A stretch of DNA of 64,000 bases from Hyphomicrobiales bacterium. Lineage in GTDB: Bacteria; Pseudomonadota; Alphaproteobacteria; Rhizobiales; Ancalomicrobiaceae. Below are positions 41,456-48,043 of the stretch, piece by piece. Below the pieces are notes generated by a model. The model saw only the letters and a list, made by a program, of their open reading frames with translations. It made no database searches and was not told the DNA's origin. Within the stretch, counting starts at the first letter, position 1. Each line of letters opens with the position of its first letter. The DNA is taken from the NCBI GenBank assembly GCA_021286855.1, contig JAJTBO010000001.1:372001-436000 (forward strand), in the 5' to 3' direction. Both the position numbers and the translations under genes were made by a program.

Positions 41456-43142
41456 GAAGCGGACGTTCGGTCTGAGCGAGTCAATGGATTTAGAAATATT
41501 ACCGGCCACCTCAAAAAACATCCGCAATCAGCCCTTTATCATAACTACAAAAAATCACAAAACGAGAATAATAAAATTATTACAACTCCAAATCTTTAGA
41601 TGATTCAATTATTAAATTAAGCGGGAACTCTTTGGTTGGATAGTTTCTTGTTCCGTAATCGGTGAATTTGCCGCGATATCCGATTAGGGCAAAAATAACA
41701 TTATACATTAATGTAGTTGTTCCGTTAATATGGTCAATTAATAATTGAAAATCCTTCGCTGCTTCGCTTCTCGGGGCCATTTCACTTGGGTGGATGTGCT
41801 TAGAGCGTATTTTCTTCCATGAAACAATATTTTCTCTCGCAACTAAGCCCTGATGCATTAGGTAGTTAAGCTTGTCTGATGGGCTTGTTGCGCTAAGCAT
41901 ACCAAGAAGCCCCTTCACTCGTGCCTTAAACTGGTTGAATTTTTCTTCCCTGCCAATGTAGTTGAGGATACATTCTTTTAGAAGACTTATATTTTTTAGC
42001 TCCTCACTATCTCTTTCAACCTCTATAAGGCTAACGATCCCCTCAACTGCAACGCAGAGACCAACTATCCATGCATCGATTGAGTTGGCACTAGCCTCGC
42101 AGGCGTTATGTAGATGATACGAGCAAGCATGCCATCGATTTCGTGGCGCCTTTTGGGTTATATAGTCGAGGTACAATTTAAATAAATTGAGCGAATCATC
42201 AATATAGCAATGATTCGCGCATGTGATGGGAGGGCAAAGCTGTGTATTTGCAGACCGCTTGATGGGTGAAGTAAGTTCGACCCAACTACGATGTCCGTCA
42301 CTCCGCTCCAATACTCGCCATGAGACTGATTTCGCCAAAATAAATCGCAGTGCCTCCTGTATTCTTATATGGATATAGTCATCCAGACTATCGCCGGAAT
42401 GAGCTTCAACGACAAATTCGTTGTCAAACTTTCTAAAAGTAAAATCACAATTATTTGTACTAAATTCTATTTTGTCAATGATACAAGGTATGTTTGCTTG
42501 TTCAAAAAAAATAATTCGCACAGAATGAGCTGGCTTTTGTGTATTCCATTCGGCCCGTAGCTCTGACACTCTGCCAATAATAATCGGCTTTCCTTCTGTT
42601 GGCCAACTCGCATCTATAAGAAATCGTTCCGCCTTCCAGGTGGTGCCATCTAAAGCGATAGCGAGAAGCTGGAAATAATCGCTTTCAGAAAAAATCTCTC
42701 CAGATTTTTTTGAAAAATCACGCCTAAGACAATCAGTCATGTTTGTATTGGTGTTACAACAGTATATTTTAAATTCGATCATTCCTTCTTCGTTTTGGTG
42801 AATATACCCCGTACCTTTATATTGAATCGGGGTATCTGTTCTCATCTGCGTAAGAGACATATCTATACAATCAATATCGAGTTTGCCTTTCTTAAAAGCG
42901 ATCTCTAATTCATTTTTTGTCATCTTAAAAACCTTAAAATCACTGCCTCGTTGACGTCGTAATTACGACTAAAGATTCCTCGTCTCCCTCTCGATTTGCA
43001 AGAGTTTCGCTGCGTCGATGCACCGTTAACTTGCGCAATCGGTCGAGGCTCTGCCCATGCGTCCCGCTAGCGCAACCAGATGCATATGCATCAGTTTTTT
43101 CTACCTGCGCTCTGAAGGTACTTACGGCTTGGTGTCCGCTTC
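41456..43142. mobile_element. AT-rich acquired island between ccmH and degP
   Basis: The stretch from about 41,470 to about 43,090 is clearly AT-rich (about 40% GC by eye) in a window of nearly 70%. GAAGCGGAC (41456-41464) and its reverse complement GTCCGCTTC (43134-43142) bound it, but 9 bp could be chance. It holds one gene on the minus strand and no integrase or transposase. Its composition and place between conserved neighbours suggest recent acquisition. Confidence 0.65.
41580..42923 (-). CDS. Hypothetical protein with HEPN-like Rx4H motif
   Basis: A 447-residue protein with AT-rich codons unlike every neighbour. Residues about 30-200 are beta-rich with several Cys (KGTGYIHQNEEGMIEFKIYC); residues about 240-420 are helical. 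The helical part contains DAWIVGLCVAVEGIVSLIE and WKKIRSKHIHPSE, where Arg373-x4-His378 fits the RxxxxH signature of HEPN RNases/toxins; the layout of an N-terminal sensor plus C-terminal HEPN is seen in ApeA-like anti-phage proteins. I cannot prove homology. AAGG precedes the ATG by 8 nt. The frame is intact. No antitoxin gene is adjacent. Confidence 0.7.
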   Translation of the reverse strand: MTKNELEIAFKKGKLDIDCIDMSLTQMRTDTPIQYKGTGYIHQNEEGMIEFKIYCCNTNTNMTDCLRRDFSKKSGEIFSESDYFQLLAIALDGTTWKAERFLIDASWPTEGKPIIIGRVSELRAEWNTQKPAHSVRIIFFEQANIPCIIDKIEFSTNNCDFTFRKFDNEFVVEAHSGDSLDDYIHIRIQEALRFILAKSVSWRVLERSDGHRSWVELTSPIKRSANTQLCPPITCANHCYIDDSLNLFKLYLDYITQKAPRNRWHACSYHLHNACEASANSIDAWIVGLCVAVEGIVSLIEVERDSEELKNISLLKECILNYIGREEKFNQFKARVKGLLGMLSATSPSDKLNYLMHQGLVARENIVSWKKIRSKHIHPSEMAPRSEAAKDFQLLIDHINGTTTLMYNVIFALIGYRGKFTDYGTRNYPTKEFPLNLIIESSKDLEL

Positions 43143-43303
43143 CGGCGCAAAGCCGTCGTCCCCCGTTCCCAACCTCGTGAGATTACCGATCTTTAATCCG
43201 TTCGACATGGCTCCGTAAGGGCCCGGATCCCATCTTCGACTGCATCGGCGGCGCTCCCCCCGGCCGCCCGACCCCCGCAGCGAACTCGATGGAAGATCCC
43301 CCG
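42924..43303. promoter_or_regulatory. Intergenic region between island gene and degP
   Basis: A 380-nt gap between divergent genes with no coding frame I can support. It has two perfect 14-bp palindromes: GTCGTAATTACGAC (42956-42969), about 33 nt before the island gene start, and GATGCATATGCATC (43079-43092). The first could be an operator for the island gene. The border where composition returns to GC-rich is near 43,090-43,190; the degP promoter presumably lies to the right. Confidence 0.45.
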
Positions 43304-44866
43304 ATGACCCGCTTCGAACAGAAACTCCGCGCCCCCGACGACCGCGCCCTGCGCCGCAAGGCGGTTCTCGCCGGCGGCGTCTCGCTCGCCGTGGTCGGCT
43401 TCCTCGCCGGCGTCCAGATCCTCGGCCAGACCCCCCCCGCCCGCGCCGAAGCGCCGGCCGCCTTTCCGAACATCCAGGCCTTCTCCTTCGCGCCGATCGT
43501 CGACCGGGTCCGTCCGGCCGTCGTCTCGATCCGCGTCAAGGGCGAGACCCCGGTGCGCGAGACCTTCTCCGAGACCTTCCCCGATCTGCCCGAGGGCGGC
43601 CCGCTCGACCGCTGGTTCCGCGAATGGGGCGGCCCGCCGCCGATGGGTCCCGGACAGGGCCGCGGCCCCGGCTTGCGCAAGGGTTGGCGTCACGGTCCCC
43701 GCACCGCCGGTCAGGTGATCGCGCAAGGGTCGGGCTTCATCATCTCGGCCGACGGCAAGGTGGTGACCAACTTCCACGTCGTGAAGGACGCCAGCGCCGT
43801 CACGGTGGTGACCGAGGACGGCGTCGAATATGACGCCAAGGTGGTCGGCGCCGACGAGAAGACCGACGTCGCGCTCCTGAAGATCCAGGGCGACAAGAAG
43901 GACTTCCCCACTGTCGCCTTCACGGCGAGCGACGTCCGCCCGGGCGACTGGGTGCTCGCCGTCGGCAATCCCTTCGGCCTCGGCGGTTCGGTCACCGCCG
44001 GCATCGTCTCGGCGCGCGGCCGCGAGATCGGCGCCGGCCCCTACGACGACTTCCTCCAGATCGACGCGCCGATCAATCGCGGCAACTCCGGCGGTCCGAC
44101 CTTCGATCTGAAGGGCGACGTCGTCGGCATGAACACCGCGATCTATTCGCCCTCCGGCGGTTCGGTCGGCATCGGCTTCGCCATTCCCGCCGCGACCGTC
44201 CAGAAGGTCATCACCCAGCTCGAGACCGGCGGCGAGGTCGTGCGCGGCTGGCTCGGCGTGTCGATCCAGCCGATCGGCCGCGATCTCGCCGACGGCCTCG
44301 GCCTGAAGGAGGCGCGCGGCGCGCTGGTCGCCCAGATCCGCTCCGACACGCCGGCCGCCAAGGCCGGGCTCAAGGCCGGCGACGCCATTCTCGCCGTCGA
44401 CGGCCGCAAGGTGAAGGACAGCCGCGACCTCGCCCGTCTGATCGCCGGCTATGCGCCGGGCGCCAAGGTCGACCTCACCGTCTTCCGCGGCGGGGCCGAA
44501 CAGAAGCTCACCGTCGAACTCGGCCGCATGCCGAAGGACCTGGAGAAGGGGACCAACGCCCCCGACGACGGCGCGGCGGCGACCTCGGTCGACGATCTCG
44601 GCCTCGCCCTCGCCCCGACGTCCGAGGTCGGCGGCTCCGGCGGCGGCCTGACCGTCGTCGACGTCGACCCCACCGGCGTCGCCGCCCAGCGCGGCGTCAA
44701 GCAGGGCGACGTGGTGCTGGAGATCCAGGGCAAGACGGTCGCGACCGTCGCCCAGGTCGACGAGGTGCTCCGCGCCGCCAAGGCCGACGGCCGCAAGGCG
44801 GTGCTGCTGCGGCTGAAGTCGCAGGAGGGCGTGCGCTTCGTGCCGCTGCCGCTCGCCGGCAAATGA
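43304..44866 (+). CDS. degP: DegP/HtrA-type periplasmic serine protease
   Basis: A 520-residue Do-family protease. N-terminal signal/anchor (AVLAGGVSLAVVGFLAGVQI), then the trypsin-like domain with His158 (TNFHVV), Asp188 (KTDVALL) and Ser262 (NRGNSGGP), followed by two PDZ domains (RGWLGVSIQPIGRDLADGLG, and VVDVDPTGVAAQRGVKQGD). It degrades or refolds misfolded envelope proteins. A Pro/Gly-rich insert before the protease domain (WGGPPPMGPGQGRGP) is unusual in length. ATG 43304 is chosen because GGAAG is 8 nt upstream; ATG 43289 is an alternative. In rhizobia degP1 also precedes a two-component pair. Confidence 0.93.
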   Translation: MTRFEQKLRAPDDRALRRKAVLAGGVSLAVVGFLAGVQILGQTPPARAEAPAAFPNIQAFSFAPIVDRVRPAVVSIRVKGETPVRETFSETFPDLPEGGPLDRWFREWGGPPPMGPGQGRGPGLRKGWRHGPRTAGQVIAQGSGFIISADGKVVTNFHVVKDASAVTVVTEDGVEYDAKVVGADEKTDVALLKIQGDKKDFPTVAFTASDVRPGDWVLAVGNPFGLGGSVTAGIVSARGREIGAGPYDDFLQIDAPINRGNSGGPTFDLKGDVVGMNTAIYSPSGGSVGIGFAIPAATVQKVITQLETGGEVVRGWLGVSIQPIGRDLADGLGLKEARGALVAQIRSDTPAAKAGLKAGDAILAVDGRKVKDSRDLARLIAGYAPGAKVDLTVFRGGAEQKLTVELGRMPKDLEKGTNAPDDGAAATSVDDLGLALAPTSEVGGSGGGLTVVDVDPTGVAAQRGVKQGDVVLEIQGKTVATVAQVDEVLRAAKADGRKAVLLRLKSQEGVRFVPLPLAGK

Positions 44867-44993
44867 TCGCCCCCCTCCGCCGGGGCGCGTGAAGATCCCC
44901 CCGGACGAGCCCCGCGTGCGCCGGTGGAGGTTCGGTCGGCGGCGGAGACGTCGGGTCTCCGTCGCCGACCTCTTTTCCGTTAGAGTGTCCCCC

Positions 44994-45674
44994 ATGCGAA
45001 TCCTCATCGTCGAAGACGACCGCGAAGCCGCGAACTATCTGGTCAAGGCCCTGAAGGAGGCCGGTCACGTCGCCGAACATGCGGCCGACGGCGACGACGG
45101 CGCCCATGCCGCCGCGACCGGCGGTTTCGACGTGGTGGTGATGGACCGGATGCTGCCCAAGCGCGACGGCCTGTCGATCGTCCAGGAGATGCGCGCCCGC
45201 GGCGACGAGACGCCGGTGCTGGTCCTCTCCGCCCTGGGACAGGTCGACGATCGGGTCGACGGCCTCAAGGCCGGCGGCGACGACTATCTCGCCAAGCCCT
45301 ATGCGATCAGCGAGTTGCTCGCCCGCGTCGAGGCGCTCGCCCGCCGCCGTCGCCCCGGCGAGGTCGAGACCAGCTACCGCGTCGGCGACCTCGTCCTCGA
45401 TCGGCTCTCCCACACCGTCACCCGCGGCGGCGAGGAGATCGTGCTGCAGCCGCGCGAGTTCCGCCTGCTCGAATATCTGATGAAGAACGCCGGCCAGGTG
45501 GTGACCCGCACCATGCTGCTCGAGAACGTCTGGGACTATCACTTCGACCCCCAGACCAACGTCATCGACGTCCACATGTCGCGCCTGCGCGCCAAGATCG
45601 ACAAGGGTCAGGCGAAACCGCTGCTGCACACCGTGCGCGGCGCCGGCTACATGGTGCGCGAGGGCCTGAAGTGA
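44994..45674 (+). CDS. OmpR-family response regulator
   Basis: A 226-residue regulator: IVEDDRE acidic pair, Asp51 (VVMDRMLPKRDG), Lys in DDYLAKPY, then a winged helix with LQPREFRLLEYLMKNAGQVV and TNVIDVHMSRLRAKID. ATG 44994 is chosen (MRILIVEDD). It lies after degP and overlaps the kinase gene at the end; the pair corresponds in position to the degP-linked two-component system of Sinorhizobium. Signal unknown; envelope stress or metal sensing is inferred only from the neighbours. Confidence 0.92.
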   Translation: MRILIVEDDREAANYLVKALKEAGHVAEHAADGDDGAHAAATGGFDVVVMDRMLPKRDGLSIVQEMRARGDETPVLVLSALGQVDDRVDGLKAGGDDYLAKPYAISELLARVEALARRRRPGEVETSYRVGDLVLDRLSHTVTRGGEEIVLQPREFRLLEYLMKNAGQVVTRTMLLENVWDYHFDPQTNVIDVHMSRLRAKIDKGQAKPLLHTVRGAGYMVREGLK

Positions 45675-47086
45675 CCTCCGCCGCTCCCGCCGGCGATCGG
45701 TTCGCCGCCGTGCTGCGGCTGTTCCGCACGACGGCGGTGCGCCTGTCGTTGCTCTATCTCGTGGTCTTCACGGTCTTCTCCGTCTTTCTCGTCGTCGTCG
45801 TCACCCACGACGCGACCCGGATCCTGACCCTTCAGATTCACGAATCGATCGATGCCGACGTGGAAGCCCTGCAGGACCAGTATCGCCGCGGCGGTCTCGT
45901 CCGGTTGGTCTTCGCGCTGGAAGATCGCGCCCGTCGGCCCGACGCCGGGCTCTTCTACGTGGTCGACACGAGCGGCAATCCGATCGCCGGCAACGTCGCG
46001 GAACTGCCGCCCAACGCCGTCGCCGACGACGATCCCGACCCCCACCTTCTCGATTACCTTCGCTTCGAAGGCGGCAAGGAGACGCGCCACGTCGCGTTGG
46101 TGCGGGCCTTCGCGCTCGACAACGGCTTCCGCGTCCTGGTCGGCCGCGACATCGGCGAACGTGAGCGTCTGCGCGCCGTCTTCCGCAAGGCGTTCCGCTA
46201 CGTCGCGGGCCTGATGGTGGTGATCGCCGGCCTGACCTGGTGGTTTCTGTCGCGCCGGGTGCTCGCCCGCATCGACGAGGTCTCGCACGCCTCGCGCCGC
46301 ATCGTCGACGGCGATCTCTCCGGCCGCCTGCCGGTCTCCGGCTCCGGCGACGAGTTCGATCGCCTCGCGGTCGGCCTCAACGAGATGTTGGAGCGGATCG
46401 GCGAATTGATGGGCGGCGTCAAGGGCGTCTCCGACGCCATCGCCCACGATCTGAAGACCCCGCTCACCCGATTGCGCAACCGCGTCGAACAGGCGCTCTC
46501 CGACGACGATCCGGAAGCGCGGAGCGAGGCGCTGGAGGCGGCGCTCGACGAATCGAACGCACTCATCCGCACCTTCGATGCGCTCCTGATGATCTCCCGC
46601 GTCGAGGCCGGCCGCGCCGTCTCCGCCGCCGATCCGGTCGACGTCGCCGAGATCGCGCACGAGGTCGCCGAGCTCTACGAGCCGCTCGCCGAGGATGAAG
46701 GCGGCGGCCTCGTCGTCGAGGCCGAAGGACCGCTCGCGGTCCGCGGCAATCGCGAACTGATCGCGCAGGCGCTGACCAATCTCGTCGACAACGCGCTGAA
46801 GCACGGCCGCAGCGACGACCGCGCGCCGCGCATCACCCTCTCGGCGCGACGCGACGGCGGTAGGATCGTCCTCGCCGTCGCCGACGACGGCCCCGGCGTC
46901 GCGCCGGCCGACCGCGCCCGCATCTTCGAGCGCTTCACTCGGCTCGAGGCGAGCCGGACGACGCCCGGATCCGGCCTCGGCCTGGCGCTCGTCGCCGCCG
47001 TCGTCCGCCTCCACAAGGGCGAGATCGCGGTCGAGGACGCCGAACCCGGCCTGCGGATCGCGTTGCGTCTGCCGGCGGTGGCGTGA
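45671..47086 (+). CDS. Sensor histidine kinase paired with 44994 regulator
   Basis: A 471-residue kinase starting at GTG 45671, overlapping the regulator stop. TM1 about 18-42, a periplasmic domain of about 130 residues, TM2 about 170-195, HAMP (RRVLARIDEVSHASRRIVDG), HisKA with His259 (IAHDLKTPLTRLRNRVEQAL), and HATPase with NLVDNALKHG, DDGPGVAP and GSGLGLALVAAVV. Class resembles heavy-metal or envelope-type OmpR partners. Cotranscription with the regulator is almost certain. Confidence 0.92.
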   Translation: MTSAAPAGDRFAAVLRLFRTTAVRLSLLYLVVFTVFSVFLVVVVTHDATRILTLQIHESIDADVEALQDQYRRGGLVRLVFALEDRARRPDAGLFYVVDTSGNPIAGNVAELPPNAVADDDPDPHLLDYLRFEGGKETRHVALVRAFALDNGFRVLVGRDIGERERLRAVFRKAFRYVAGLMVVIAGLTWWFLSRRVLARIDEVSHASRRIVDGDLSGRLPVSGSGDEFDRLAVGLNEMLERIGELMGGVKGVSDAIAHDLKTPLTRLRNRVEQALSDDDPEARSEALEAALDESNALIRTFDALLMISRVEAGRAVSAADPVDVAEIAHEVAELYEPLAEDEGGGLVVEAEGPLAVRGNRELIAQALTNLVDNALKHGRSDDRAPRITLSARRDGGRIVLAVADDGPGVAPADRARIFERFTRLEASRTTPGSGLGLALVAAVVRLHKGEIAVEDAEPGLRIALRLPAVA

Positions 47087-47186
47087 AACGCGATTCCGTC
47101 GCTTGCATCGGCTCCCGCGCCGTGATCGGTTCCTCTTCGCCGCGCTTCGCGAACGCCGCGCCGCGCGACGAGGAGGAGGATCTTTC

Positions 47187-47906
47187 ATGTGTGAGAACTG
47201 CGAGGCGCGGCTCGGACGGCGCGCTTTTCTGGGGCTGGCGGGCGCGGTCGTGGCCGCGGCGGCGACCGGTTTCGAGGCGACCCCGGCGACCGCCGCCGGC
47301 GGTCCCAAGACCGAGCTGACCGCCGATCAGGCGCTCCAGAAGCTGAAGGCCGGCAACGCCCGCTATGTCTCCGACGCCCAGGTCTGCGCCGCCGATCTCG
47401 GCGGCCAGCGCCATCACGTCGCCGGCGGTCAGGCGCCCTGGGCGACGGTGCTCAGCTGCGCCGACAGCCGCGTGCCGCCGGAACTTCTGTTCGGCGGCCT
47501 CGGCCTCGGCGAACTCTTCGTGGCCCGCAACGCCGGCAACCTCGTCGACACCGGCGTGATCGGCACGATCGAATACGGCGCGGCCGTGCTCGGCGTGCCG
47601 CTGATCGTGGTGATGGGCCATCAGCGTTGCGGCGCCGTCGCCGCCGCCTGCGACGTCGCGGTGAAGAACGCCACCTTCCCCGGCTCGATCGGGGCGATGA
47701 TCGAGCCGATCGTCCCGGCCGCGCTCGCGGTCAAGGACGCGCCCGGCGATCTCGTCGTCAACGCGGTCAAGGAGAACGCCAAGCGGACCGCGGCGCGTCT
47801 GATCGACCAGTCGGCGATCGTCGCGGGACTGGTGAAGGACGGCAAGGTGAAGGTCCTGCCGGCCTATTACGACCTCGATTCGGGCAAGGTCGAGTTCCTC
47901 GCCTGA
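47187..47906 (+). CDS. Tat-exported beta-class carbonic anhydrase
   Basis: A 239-residue beta-carbonic anhydrase with an N-terminal twin-arginine signal: GRRAFLGLAGAVVAAAA (10-26, RRxFL). Zinc ligands are Cys91, His145 and Cys148 (VLSCADSRVPPE and MGHQRCGA), with Asp93/Arg95 as the catalytic dyad. It interconverts CO2 and bicarbonate in the periplasm after folding in the cytosol. GAGGAGGAG precedes ATG 47187, and upstream frame is rejected. The MCENC start carries two Cys before the Tat motif, an odd feature. Sits between a kinase and glnE; no obvious functional partner. Confidence 0.92.
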   Translation: MCENCEARLGRRAFLGLAGAVVAAAATGFEATPATAAGGPKTELTADQALQKLKAGNARYVSDAQVCAADLGGQRHHVAGGQAPWATVLSCADSRVPPELLFGGLGLGELFVARNAGNLVDTGVIGTIEYGAAVLGVPLIVVMGHQRCGAVAAACDVAVKNATFPGSIGAMIEPIVPAALAVKDAPGDLVVNAVKENAKRTAARLIDQSAIVAGLVKDGKVKVLPAYYDLDSGKVEFLA

Positions 47907-47977
47907 TCCGGCGCGTCGCGTCGCCCGTCTTCGACGATGGGCGACGCGATCGTTCGCGACGTGCGTAACCCCCCGTC

Positions 47978-48019
47978 TTGACCGCGCTTCCGCTTCGTCG
48001 TCTGGTTCGGCGAACCAGA
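47978..48019 (+). promoter_or_regulatory. Promoter-like site with palindrome before glnE
   Basis: TTGACC (47978-47983), then a 17-nt spacer, then TCTGGT (48001-48006) as a possible -10. TCTGGTTCG (48001-48009), one G, CGAACCAGA (48011-48019) is a perfect 9-bp inverted repeat overlapping that -10, 24 nt before the start codon. It could be an operator or a leader hairpin; a strong -10 is lacking. Confidence 0.4.
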
Positions 48020-48043
48020 AACGAGAACGACGAGGGGAGCAAG

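Noticed and set aside
41321..41599. Short frames at the left island edge
   Set aside because: They span the GC/AT junction and have no coherent sequence.
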